64,000 bases of DNA from an uncultured Lachnospiraceae bacterium (lineage in GTDB: Bacteria; Bacillota; Clostridia; Lachnospirales; Lachnospiraceae). Location of the stretch: contig ONHB01000006.1 in assembly GCA_900317505.1 (NCBI GenBank), forward strand, positions 1-64,000, read 5' to 3'. The position numbers and the translations under genes were made by a program. Below the pieces are notes generated by a model. The model worked only from the letters and a program-made list of their open reading frames with translations, did not search any database and was not told where the DNA came from. Of this stretch, positions 26,506-34,680 are shown piece after piece; the first letter of the stretch is position 1; the number at the start of each line of letters is the position of its first letter.

Positions 26506-27639
26506 TTAAGCCTGTCCGTTTTTCATGGAATCGAGCTTTTCTTTTTTGTATTGTGCAAATCTGCCTTCATCCAGCGCATCCCGGATTTCTTCCATCATAT
26601 GATTGTAAAAATACAGATTGTGCATAACGCAGAAACGCATTCCAAGCATTTCCTTGGCCTTTAATAAATGTCTGATATAGGCTCTGCTGTATCTGCGGCA
26701 GGCCGGACACTGACAGCCTTCCTCAATCGGTCTCTCATCCAGCTCATACTTGGCATTTAAGAGATTTAACTTGCCGTAAGCAGTATAAACATTGGCATGT
26801 CTGCCGTTTCTGGTCGGATATACACAGTCAAAGAAGTCAATACCGCGCTCCACGGATTCCAGAATATTTTCCGGTGTTCCGACACCCATCAGATAGGTCG
26901 GCTTATTTTGCGGAAGATGCTCAACCGTCACGTCCAGAATGTGATACATCTGCTCATGGGTCTCTCCGACTGCCAGTCCGCCGATCGCGTAGCCCGGCAG
27001 ATCAAGCTCGGCAATCCGCTTTGCATGGTCAATACGGACATCCTCGTAAATCGCGCCCTGATTGATACCAAAAAGCATCTGCTCCTTGTTGATCGTATCC
27101 TCTAACTGATTGAGACGATTCATTTCATTTTTACAGCGCTCCAGCCATCTGGTGGTACGCTCCACAGATTTTACCACATAATCTTTGTCAGCTAAAGCCG
27201 GTGCGCATTCATCAAACGCCATCGCGATCGTGGAAGCCAGATTGGACTGGATTCTCATACTTTCCTCCGGTCCCATAAAGATCTTGTGTCCGTCAATATG
27301 GGATTGGAATGTGACGCCTTCTTCCTTGATACTGCGAAGCTTGGCCAGTGAAAAAACCTGAAATCCGCCCGAATCGGTCAGGATTGGTTTATTCCAGCTC
27401 ATAAACTTATGTAAACCACCAAGCTTTTTGATTACTTCATCACCGGGACGTACATGCAGATGGTAAGTATTGGATAACTCGATCTGTGTTCTCAACTGCT
27501 CAAGATCCTCGGTTGATACCGCACCCTTAATGGCTGCAACTGTACCGACATTCATAAAAACCGGAGTTTCAACCACTCCGTGTGGTGTATGAAAACGGCC
27601 TCTTTTGGCCCGCCCTTCTGTCTTTATCAATTCATACAT
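26506..27639 (-). CDS. tgt: tRNA-guanine transglycosylase
   Basis: A 377-residue enzyme that exchanges guanine 34 for preQ1 in tRNAs with GUN anticodons, the key step of queuosine formation. It shows the substrate-site DSGGFQVFSL, the GINQGAIY and GGLAVGE segments, the RNA-contact YLMGVGTPENI, the catalytic Asp in IDFFDCVYPTR, and the zinc site CQCPACRRYSRAYIRHLL with a downstream His. RBS AAGGAG precedes the ATG. It lies 93 nt upstream of yajC. Confidence 0.96.
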   Translation of the reverse strand: MYELIKTEGRAKRGRFHTPHGVVETPVFMNVGTVAAIKGAVSTEDLEQLRTQIELSNTYHLHVRPGDEVIKKLGGLHKFMSWNKPILTDSGGFQVFSLAKLRSIKEEGVTFQSHIDGHKIFMGPEESMRIQSNLASTIAMAFDECAPALADKDYVVKSVERTTRWLERCKNEMNRLNQLEDTINKEQMLFGINQGAIYEDVRIDHAKRIAELDLPGYAIGGLAVGETHEQMYHILDVTVEHLPQNKPTYLMGVGTPENILESVERGIDFFDCVYPTRNGRHANVYTAYGKLNLLNAKYELDERPIEEGCQCPACRRYSRAYIRHLLKAKEMLGMRFCVMHNLYFYNHMMEEIRDALDEGRFAQYKKEKLDSMKNGQA

Positions 27640-27735
27640 GCTCTGTTGTTCTCCTTAACTGTTTGCTTAAGTTTCTGATTTTCAATTCATCTTCTGTATT
27701 TATTTCCAATATCAATTTTCAGAATACTATCTGTA

Positions 27736-28596
27736 TCATTCCCGGATCTGCTCCTTAAACTCCTCTAAACAGATATTCTCACTGCTCATATACTCGGCAG
27801 CCTCTTTTCCCACATACCGAAAATGCCATGGTTCATACTCAATTCCCGTGATGCTCTCCTTGCCCTTGGGATACCGCAGTACAAATCCATACTCCATGCA
27901 GTGTTTGGCAAGCCACTTTCCTGCATCCGTATCCGCAAAGCCTTCATTCAGTCCGGAATAACGATCCGATACAATATCCAGCGCCAGCCCGATCTCATGC
28001 TCAGATGAACCCGGAATATTGACAGCCTGTGCTGACAGATAATAGGAATCCATATAAGAATTACCGCTCTTTACATAGACCTTTACCTTTTTATTGAATA
28101 AATACTTCTGCCTTGTGGACGGTCTGTACGGTGAACAGATTACTAGATTGATTCCATCCTTCCTGGCATCCTCTATCATCTTTTCAAGATCTGCAATGAT
28201 CCTTCTGTCACATTTCATGCTCCCGCGTGAGGTCTTGATCGAGCCAAGCTTCAGCTCATAATCATCCGGAATCGGATGCTGTTTATTGACTAAAACCAGT
28301 CTCCAGTCATCCGAACGGAAGGCCTTCTCATCTGATGCATCATCACCTATAGCATCTGCCCCTTCATCCGTCTTTTCAACTGCTTTTTCATCCGTCTTTG
28401 CCGTCGCAGAATCCGTTATCACTGCCTGACTGCTCATAACCGTTGCAGACAGGGTGTCATTTATGCTGTTTTCAAAAAAATGCTCCTGCACCTTTGCCCA
28501 CATCACACTGCTGTTGCAGATAAAAAACAAGGCCGCTGCCAACAGCAAAATCCACTTTTTTTGTGCGGGCTTTTTATCCTTTGACTTCTTTTTCAT
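27736..28596 (-). CDS. D-alanyl-D-alanine carboxypeptidase (VanY/M15 family)
   Basis: A 286-residue, membrane-anchored zinc peptidase that trims D-Ala from peptidoglycan stems. It has an N-terminal signal anchor (about 16-34) after a run of lysines, a low-complexity Ala/Asp/Lys spacer (about 60-95), and an M15B domain (about 100-280) with zinc ligands in SSEHEIGLALDIV and the C-terminal EPWHFRYVG. RBS is weak (GCGAGTAG). It is divergent from aroC and probably monocistronic. Confidence 0.92.
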   Translation of the reverse strand: MKKKSKDKKPAQKKWILLLAAALFFICNSSVMWAKVQEHFFENSINDTLSATVMSSQAVITDSATAKTDEKAVEKTDEGADAIGDDASDEKAFRSDDWRLVLVNKQHPIPDDYELKLGSIKTSRGSMKCDRRIIADLEKMIEDARKDGINLVICSPYRPSTRQKYLFNKKVKVYVKSGNSYMDSYYLSAQAVNIPGSSEHEIGLALDIVSDRYSGLNEGFADTDAGKWLAKHCMEYGFVLRYPKGKESITGIEYEPWHFRYVGKEAAEYMSSENICLEEFKEQIRE

Positions 28597-28671
28597 AATT
28601 CTACTCGCAACTTAAAATCCCGTTTATCCGATTCGATTTATATATTCTATCATGATCAGCATTCACCGTTC

Positions 28672-28694
28672 GCCAACTGTGCAAGCACATTGGC
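28672..28694. repeat. Palindrome between the carboxypeptidase gene and aroC
   Basis: GCCAA-C-TGTGC-AA-GCACA-TTGGC is a 23-bp inverted repeat with one extra C. It has no T-run on either side, so it is more likely a protein-binding site than a terminator. It lies in a 236-bp divergent intergenic region otherwise holding only promoters. Confidence 0.45.
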
Positions 28695-28754
28695 TCTCTT
28701 GCGTTCATTATATCATAACATGCTTTATATTTTTTGTCAGTCCAAAAACTTTTA

Positions 28755-28783
28755 TTGCGGCACAGAAAAAAAATATATATAAT
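28755..28783 (+). promoter_or_regulatory. Candidate aroC promoter
   Basis: TTGCGG (28755-28760), 17-bp spacer, TATAAT (28778-28783), about 50 bp before the aroC ATG. The -35 box matches the consensus only in TTG. Confidence 0.5.
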
Positions 28784-28832
28784 AATTTCGGGAGTTATCC
28801 CATTTTATTATGAAAACAAGGATGGTAACTAT

Positions 28833-29948
28833 ATGGCCGGTTCTATTTTAGGAAAGCATTTTACAATACAGACATTTGGTGAATCACATGGCGAAGCTCT
28901 CGGAGTTGTTGTGGACGGAGTTCCCGCAGGTCTTTCTTTATCTGAGGAGGATATCCAGATTTATTTGGACAGACGCAAACCCGGCAGTTCCCAATTTGCC
29001 ACCAAACGTGCAGAAAGTGACAGCGTATCCATTATGTCCGGTATATTCGAAGGGAAAACAACCGGTACACCGATTGCAATGCTTGTCGAAAACACTTCCC
29101 AGCGTTCCGGTGATTACAGTGAGATTGCATCCTATTATCGTCCGGGACATGCCGACTATACCTTTGATCAGAAATTTGGTTTCAGGGACTACCGTGGCGG
29201 TGGCCGTTCCTCAGGAAGGGAAACGATCGGACGTGTTGCCGGTGGTGCCGTTGCACTCAAGATTTTAAAAGAACTGGGTATTGAGGTCTGTGCTTATACA
29301 AAGTCCATCGGTCCCGTATCCATCCAGTATGATAATTTTCAAAAAGAACTCATTACAAAAACACAAACAGCCATGCCTGATGAAGAAGCAGACCGTAAAG
29401 CAAGTGCTTATTTATCGGAATGCATGAAGGAAACTGATTCTGCCGGCGGCGTTGTAGAGTGTTTTGTCAAAAATGTTCCTGCCGGTATCGGTGAACCTGT
29501 TTTTGATAAACTGGATGCCCGTCTTGCTCAGGCTATCATGTCCATCGGAGCCGTCAAGGCCTTTGAAATCGGTGACGGATTTGCCTGCGCACAGAGAAAA
29601 GGAAGCGAAAACAACGATTCCTTCACGATCGTCGATCACAATGTCACCAAAAAGACTAACCATGCCGGAGGTATCCTCGGCGGCATCAGTGACGGTGATC
29701 CGATCGTGCTGCGTGCACACTTCAAGCCGACCCCTTCCATCTTCCGCACCCAGCAGACGGTCAACAACAAACAGGAAGAAATCGATATCAACATCAAAGG
29801 CAGACACGATCCCATCATTGTACCGAGAGCCGTTGTAGTCGTCGAAGCCATGACAGCTCTTACTGTTCTGGATCTGATGATGGACAATCTTTCTTCGAGA
29901 ATGGATTACCTTAAAAAAATATATCAGCCCGGTCATAAAGAGGACTGA
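28833..29948 (+). CDS. aroC: Chorismate synthase
   Basis: A 371-residue FMN-dependent enzyme, last step of the shikimate pathway, converting EPSP to chorismate. Signature segments are present: FGESHGEALGVVVDGVPAG, RPGHADYTF, YRGGGRSSGRET, GGILGGISDGDPIVLRA and GRHDPIIVPRAVVV. The start at 28833 is chosen because MAGSILGKHF matches the family and AAGGATGG precedes it; the frame is open to 28734. It is one of the few plus-strand genes, alone, and ends at a strong terminator. No other aro genes are nearby. Confidence 0.96.
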   Translation: MAGSILGKHFTIQTFGESHGEALGVVVDGVPAGLSLSEEDIQIYLDRRKPGSSQFATKRAESDSVSIMSGIFEGKTTGTPIAMLVENTSQRSGDYSEIASYYRPGHADYTFDQKFGFRDYRGGGRSSGRETIGRVAGGAVALKILKELGIEVCAYTKSIGPVSIQYDNFQKELITKTQTAMPDEEADRKASAYLSECMKETDSAGGVVECFVKNVPAGIGEPVFDKLDARLAQAIMSIGAVKAFEIGDGFACAQRKGSENNDSFTIVDHNVTKKTNHAGGILGGISDGDPIVLRAHFKPTPSIFRTQQTVNNKQEEIDINIKGRHDPIIVPRAVVVVEAMTALTVLDLMMDNLSSRMDYLKKIYQPGHKED

Positions 29949-30002
29949 TTGAGACTGTAATATGTATTATAAATCAACCAAAAGCCAACTAAAAATCAAT
30001 TT

Positions 30003-30038
30003 AAAAAGGAGCTTTCCATAACTGGATGGCTCCTTTTT
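30003..30038. terminator. Bidirectional terminator after aroC
   Basis: AAAAAGGAGC (30003-30012) pairs with GCTCCTTTTT (30029-30038), with an inner TCCA/TGGA pair. Both strands end in T-runs. It also serves the lactonase gene from the other side. The rest of 29949-30210 shows no gene. Confidence 0.85.
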
Positions 30039-30210
30039 ATTATTTGTGTTTTACTATCTGTGCTTTATTATCTGTATGTTTACAGTTGTTTGTATCGTTG
30101 TCCCTGAATATTGGCTTTTAAATTTCAGCTTTTAAATATCAACTTTTGACCATATTTTTATCGAACATTATATTTCCAATATCCCAGTCAAAGAGTCAGA
30201 GATCTTAAAA

Positions 30211-31335
30211 TTATTTACTCTCTTTATTTTCCTTAACTTCTTTACTTTCCTTAACTTCCTTTTTCTCAGCCACTTCCGGCTCAAGCTTATGGAAAATAAT
30301 ACAGTTAGGGCGATCAATCTCCAGTTCTTTACCATTCATGGCAATCACACCCTTTTGAATATCCACATGGAAAAAGGTCATGGTGTTGGACTCATGATTG
30401 AGCGATACCAGATTTTTGTTGTCAGGAAACAGTGCTGCATCCTTGGGATACTCGCCACTGATCGGCAGACAGAATATCTTTTCCAGCTCACCGTTTTTGT
30501 GATCGATCTTAAAGAGAACCACACTGTTATCTCCAGCATTGGAGCTTAAGAGATATTTTTCATCTTCCGAAAAATTCAGGGCGCTGGCTGCGGAACCACC
30601 GGCATGATAATCATTTAATGTCGGATAGGTCGCAATCTTGGTAAATTCCGGATCTCCATCTGAAACCTCATGATAAGAATATACGTCTATATAATTTTTG
30701 ATCTCATGAACAATATAGATGTGACGTCCATCCTTTGTCATCTTGATATGACGCGGTGCAGATTCCTGCTCACTACGGATGACATCAACCAGTCTCAGCT
30801 TGCCGTTATCATGGTTTAAGCTGTATACATTGGTATGATCCATCCCCAGATCTGCCGCCATCAGATACTTGTTGTCCCTGGTCATCTTGACACAGCTGAC
30901 ATGTGGTCTGAAATTGCGCTCGGCAATACTGCCAAGACCCTTGTGATAGATCTCATCCGTGATCTCGCCTACTCCACCGTCTTTATTTAACCGGAGCACA
31001 GTAATTTTACCATCATGATATCCGGCAACAAACAGGAATTTATCCTCATAATCGGTGGATAAATAACAGCCTCTCATACCGTTGATCGAAGCATGGTTGA
31101 TCAGCTTCAGACTGCCGTCCTTTAAGATTTTAAAAGATTCGACACCGAAGTCCGTGATGGAATATAAAAATTTCTGATTGTGTGAAATGGTCAAATAGGA
31201 TGAATTGGTAATCTCAATCTGTGACTTTTTTTGAAAACGTCCTTTTTTAACATCCACATCATAAATGGTAATTCCGTGATTATCATTCATTGTATAGGTG
31301 GAAACATAAGCTACATATCTGTCACTACTGCTCAT
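30211..31335 (-). CDS. Lactonase-family seven-bladed beta-propeller protein
   Basis: A 374-residue soluble protein of the YbhE/6-phosphogluconolactonase beta-propeller family. Repeated blade strands such as YLTISHNQKFLYSITDFG, KYLMAADLGMDHTNVYSL, SAPRHIKMTKDGRHIYIVHE and KYLLSSNAGDNSVVLFKI are clear. In E. coli the family opens 6-phosphogluconolactone; in clostridia the substrate is not known. The C-terminus is a Lys/Glu repeat (KEVKESKEVKENKESK). The second ATG (31335) is preferred since GGAG lies 8 nt before it. It is last in a minus-strand group with the Cys-rich, DUF5662 and pseudo-GH13 genes, but 85 nt from the nearest of them. Confidence 0.9.
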   Translation of the reverse strand: MSSSDRYVAYVSTYTMNDNHGITIYDVDVKKGRFQKKSQIEITNSSYLTISHNQKFLYSITDFGVESFKILKDGSLKLINHASINGMRGCYLSTDYEDKFLFVAGYHDGKITVLRLNKDGGVGEITDEIYHKGLGSIAERNFRPHVSCVKMTRDNKYLMAADLGMDHTNVYSLNHDNGKLRLVDVIRSEQESAPRHIKMTKDGRHIYIVHEIKNYIDVYSYHEVSDGDPEFTKIATYPTLNDYHAGGSAASALNFSEDEKYLLSSNAGDNSVVLFKIDHKNGELEKIFCLPISGEYPKDAALFPDNKNLVSLNHESNTMTFFHVDIQKGVIAMNGKELEIDRPNCIIFHKLEPEVAEKKEVKESKEVKENKESK

Positions 31336-31426
31336 AGTCATCGCTCCGTTTCTAATTTTTATCTATTCTGTCGGCTAAAAGCCTCCATAAAAAGTATAGC
31401 ATGTATCAAAATTCTTGTTAAGCCAT

Positions 31427-31654
31427 TTATTCATCTTCCGGCATTTCACAGCAGCGGCTTTCTCCATCCCCATCCCTCTGGAACGGCACTGCCTGCACCT
31501 GATTGGGGCAATACTCTTTTTTACCGCCGCAGTCATTTTGTTTTTTGCCGCAATCATTGCTGCCACGACTGCATCCGCAGCCTGACTGTGAATTGCAGCC
31601 ATCAGACTGGCCAAAGCCGGCCAGCAGGAATAAAATTAACCAGATATTATTCAT
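31427..31654 (-). CDS. Small cysteine-rich protein with hydrophobic N-terminus
   Basis: A 75-residue protein not recognised. Residues 3-14 are hydrophobic (NIWLILFLLAGF), then a polar region holds eight cysteines, including CGC, a pair of DCG motifs, and a terminal CC. There is no canonical lipobox. RBS AAAGGAGAG lies 8 nt before the ATG, strong support that it is translated. It lies between DUF5662 and the lactonase gene. It might be a membrane-tethered, disulfide- or metal-binding peptide; that is inference. Confidence 0.7.
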   Translation of the reverse strand: MNNIWLILFLLAGFGQSDGCNSQSGCGCSRGSNDCGKKQNDCGGKKEYCPNQVQAVPFQRDGDGESRCCEMPEDE

Positions 31655-31714
31655 ATTTTCACTCTCCTTTATATTTGTAACCTATGCAGATATAAAGGAA
31701 ATGTGATTAAAGGA

Positions 31715-32245
31715 TTATTTGTTGAGCACAACATGCTTTACAAACCAGAAGGTATTTTCCTCGCCTTCCGTGGAAAGCATTTTTAGTAAAATATAAAGCT
31801 GTTTCTTGGTCTTTGGATGCATGGCACAGTCAATCCCTTTTTGAAAATATTCCAAGGGAGCAGAATCGGTATATTGATCCTTGAGATACACCTTGGATGC
31901 CGCGATCCGGTCCATCATCATCTCAACCACATACCGTACCGGCATCGGCGCCGGTGCCATTCCGCCCTTGATCGCATGGGCACTGTAATCGATCCAGTAT
32001 TCAAAGTGATGCTTGTTCCTGCCCTTGTGATGAAGCCATGAGGATGAATACCCGATAGCCTCCCGCTCCGCATTGTTGGGGCTTCGGTCTCCCTGATAAT
32101 ATCTGGCTCCAACTAAAAATTCCGTCGGAGAAAACTTGGACATATCATGCCAGATTCCCTGCCAGTAAAGACCCACCTTAAAGCATCCCTGCATGACAAG
32201 ATATTTGTGATAGCAGATTGTTTTGAAATGTTTCCATGCTTTCAT
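31715..32245 (-). CDS. DUF5662 family protein (HD-like metal site)
   Basis: A 176-residue soluble protein resembling the DUF5662 family. Metal-ligand-like motifs are visible: a His-Asp pair in WHDMSKF, histidine-rich HHKGRNKHHFEYW, and MMMDRIAAS, a pattern seen in HD-superfamily phosphohydrolases, though no function is established. It begins two bases after the stop of the pseudo-debranching gene, with GGAGC before the ATG, so the two are translationally coupled. Related small proteins are widespread in clostridia and their phages. Confidence 0.75.
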   Translation of the reverse strand: MKAWKHFKTICYHKYLVMQGCFKVGLYWQGIWHDMSKFSPTEFLVGARYYQGDRSPNNAEREAIGYSSSWLHHKGRNKHHFEYWIDYSAHAIKGGMAPAPMPVRYVVEMMMDRIAASKVYLKDQYTDSAPLEYFQKGIDCAMHPKTKKQLYILLKMLSTEGEENTFWFVKHVVLNK

Positions 32246-32247
32246 TT

Positions 32248-34128
32248 TTAAAGCTCCGTTTCTTTTGCACTGATAAATACAGCCATGGAACGCGGCGGTA
32301 ATACAACTGCCTCTTTACGATCTCCCTGTTTATCGCACGGTATCTTGATCTTGTCATCTGCGCATGTAGCCAACACCAGCATAAATTTCAACTGGTCAGG
32401 AAGCTTGGGCAATGCAAATTCATGCTCGATCCAATGTGTATTATATGTAATATAGATAAAATCATCCCTGTCACCGGACGGTGTCGTGGCAAAGCTTCCA
32501 CAGTATAAAACACCGAAATGACGGTTGTAATTTTCGGTTCCGGCATACCATGCCTGCTCGCAATGATAGGATACATCCGGATATCCCGCTGATATATAAT
32601 CACTCTGTGTCAATGCTTTTTCCATATGCAGGATCGGATGCTTTTTCCGGAATGCGATCAGCTTTTTCGTAAACTGCAGCAACTCATTACCATAGACAGT
32701 CTCTTTCCATTCAAGCCAGCTTACTGCATTGTCCTGACAATAAGGATTATTGTTGCCGTTGGCACTGTTGCCAAATTCATCCCCGGCAAGCAGTACCGGT
32801 GTCGCCTGCGCACTAAAAAGCATCAGCAGTGCATTTTTACTCTGCTTCTCACGCAATGCGATAATGCTCTTTTTGCGGGTCTTTCCCTCGGCACCGCAGT
32901 TCCAGCTATAGTTGTAATCACTGCCATCATGATTGTCTTCACCGTTTAATTCATTGTGCTTGCGGTCATAAGAAACGGAATCGGCAAGCGTAAATCCCTG
33001 ATAAGAAGAAATCTCATTGATCAGGGCATAGTCAGCCGGATTGTCCCTTAAATGCTGCATAACCGGGCGGATCATATCCTCATCGCCCTTTAAATATTTG
33101 CGGATATCATATAAAAATCCACCGGAGATCATAGCCACATGCTTACAGCAGTCCTTGCGGGCTACCACACAGCCCTGGAGTGATTCAAAAATCAGCTTGG
33201 TATGCTTTAAATACGGATCCGTAATCAGAATCTGTATGGGCAGATTGCAGCCCATCAGCTTAAAGCCGTCCAGATGGTACTCTCTTACCCAGTAACGGCA
33301 CACCTCCAGTATAAACCACTGCGGAATTTCCGGAGGAAAATAAAAATCAGCTATCAGTTCTAAATGCTCAGCATGCAAAGCCTTCACAAGCGCCTTTAAC
33401 TCAAGGTCCGGTCTGTTGCCGGATGCATAAGCACGCTTGGGCGCAAAATAATGTCCGTCTGTATATCCCCAGTAATTAACCTTGTATTTCCATGCACTCT
33501 TTTTATCTTCCAGATAAGGCACAAGCTTGTCATCCACCTTTGTATACAAAGGATTGTAAATCACATCATTAAATTCAAAGATCGGCATGGTTTCAACCGT
33601 CGTGACACCAAGCTCTTTGATATAGGGTATTTTTTCCTGTAGTCCCTGAAAGGTTCCTCTTGCAGAAACATTGCTGGAGACATGCTTTGTAAAGCCTCTC
33701 ATATGGATCTTGTAGATAATGGTATCCTGAAAAGGTATTTCCGGTGATACGTCATTTTCCCAGTCAAATACATCCTCATGATAACAGCATCTGGCAGTCT
33801 TCTGACCGGAAACTGCATCACCAAATCTATGTGAGGAAGCGACCAGTCCGGCATTGCGGTCTGTGATCTTTTTTCCATCTGCATAGTATAGATATTCAAA
33901 ATCAGAATAGGGAAAATCCGGCAGCAGGATGCAATACAATCCATTTACCAGATATTCTGATTTAAACTCAATTTTATATTCCTTTTTGCAGCCGTCTGCA
34001 TCCACGTACAGAACAATCCCGCTATGCTCTTTTGCGATTGGTTCACTAACAATGGACAGCCCGGCAGCAACTCTATGTACACCAAGGGGATACAGCTCCC
34101 CTTTTATAATTTGTAATTTATATTCCAC
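32248..34128 (-). CDS. GH13 glycogen-debranching (GlgX/isoamylase-like) homologue, active site lost
   Basis: A 626-residue protein with the GlgX/TreX architecture: N-terminal beta-sandwich (about 1-110), barrel (about 135-470) and C-terminal beta domain. Family landmarks are strong (NYWGYTDGHYFAP, SVSYDRKHNELNGEDN, DYNYSWNCGAEG, LLAGDEFGNSANGNNN). Yet catalytic positions are replaced: the nucleophile motif DGFRFD reads DGFKLM (M292), the AHDGFTL motif reads SYQGFTL (H and D lost), and the region-I NH pair is PP (about 265-266). Only the acid Glu in FESLQ (E315) remains. It is predicted inactive on glucans, perhaps a binding or scaffold protein. Start is GTG with AGGAGAA 8 nt upstream. Confidence 0.88.
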   Translation of the reverse strand: MEYKLQIIKGELYPLGVHRVAAGLSIVSEPIAKEHSGIVLYVDADGCKKEYKIEFKSEYLVNGLYCILLPDFPYSDFEYLYYADGKKITDRNAGLVASSHRFGDAVSGQKTARCCYHEDVFDWENDVSPEIPFQDTIIYKIHMRGFTKHVSSNVSARGTFQGLQEKIPYIKELGVTTVETMPIFEFNDVIYNPLYTKVDDKLVPYLEDKKSAWKYKVNYWGYTDGHYFAPKRAYASGNRPDLELKALVKALHAEHLELIADFYFPPEIPQWFILEVCRYWVREYHLDGFKLMGCNLPIQILITDPYLKHTKLIFESLQGCVVARKDCCKHVAMISGGFLYDIRKYLKGDEDMIRPVMQHLRDNPADYALINEISSYQGFTLADSVSYDRKHNELNGEDNHDGSDYNYSWNCGAEGKTRKKSIIALREKQSKNALLMLFSAQATPVLLAGDEFGNSANGNNNPYCQDNAVSWLEWKETVYGNELLQFTKKLIAFRKKHPILHMEKALTQSDYISAGYPDVSYHCEQAWYAGTENYNRHFGVLYCGSFATTPSGDRDDFIYITYNTHWIEHEFALPKLPDQLKFMLVLATCADDKIKIPCDKQGDRKEAVVLPPRSMAVFISAKETEL

Positions 34129-34296
34129 TCTTATTCTCCTGTAAAACGGACAAGCTCCGTTACAATTATGTCACACTACTCCAGATTTCAGTTTATTATA
34201 CCACACATCCCTGAAATAAAAAAGAATTTGTCCATAACCACTGTCTATACTTTCCGCAAAGTGTATGATACAATTAGCACACAGGAGGACACACAT

Positions 34297-34614
34297 ATGG
34301 CTGATGAAAATAAATTTGAAGAAATCCAGGGCGAAGAAATGACCGTTACGCTGGAGCTTGATGATGGCGATGTAGACTGCGCCGTTGTCACGATTCTGAC
34401 TGTAGATGAAAAAGACTATATCGCTCTGATGCCCTTAGATGAAAATGGCGAAAACGAAGACGGCGAGGTCTGGTTTTACGGTTATAAAGAAAATCCGGAC
34501 GATCCCAACGAGGAGCCGGAATTAATCTACATCGAAGATGATGCAGAATATGAAAAGGTTGAAGAGGCCTTTGATGAGTATCTGGATAATTGCGAATTTG
34601 ACGAATTGCTTTAA
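34297..34614 (+). CDS. DUF1292 family protein
   Basis: A 105-residue acidic protein of the DUF1292 (YrzB-like) family, recognised by MTVTLELDDGDVDCAVVTIL, the KDYIALMPLD segment and the final acidic EAFDEYL. Function is unknown in the family. The start at 34297 is preceded by AGGAGG at 34283-34288; a longer frame goes to 34168. It stands alone with its own terminator, in contrast to B. subtilis where the family sits with yrrL/ruvX (yqgF-like). Confidence 0.85.
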   Translation: MADENKFEEIQGEEMTVTLELDDGDVDCAVVTILTVDEKDYIALMPLDENGENEDGEVWFYGYKENPDDPNEEPELIYIEDDAEYEKVEEAFDEYLDNCEFDELL

Positions 34615-34650
34615 TAGATACTCCATTTAATGAAATATGGATCAGTTATG

Positions 34651-34680
34651 GCGGTGATAAGTTTTTTATCACCGCTTTTT
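34651..34680 (+). terminator. Terminator of the DUF1292 gene
   Basis: GCGGTGATAA (34651-34660) pairs with TTATCACCGC (34666-34675), followed by TTTTT. The final codons of the convergent helicase gene overlap it. Confidence 0.88.
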
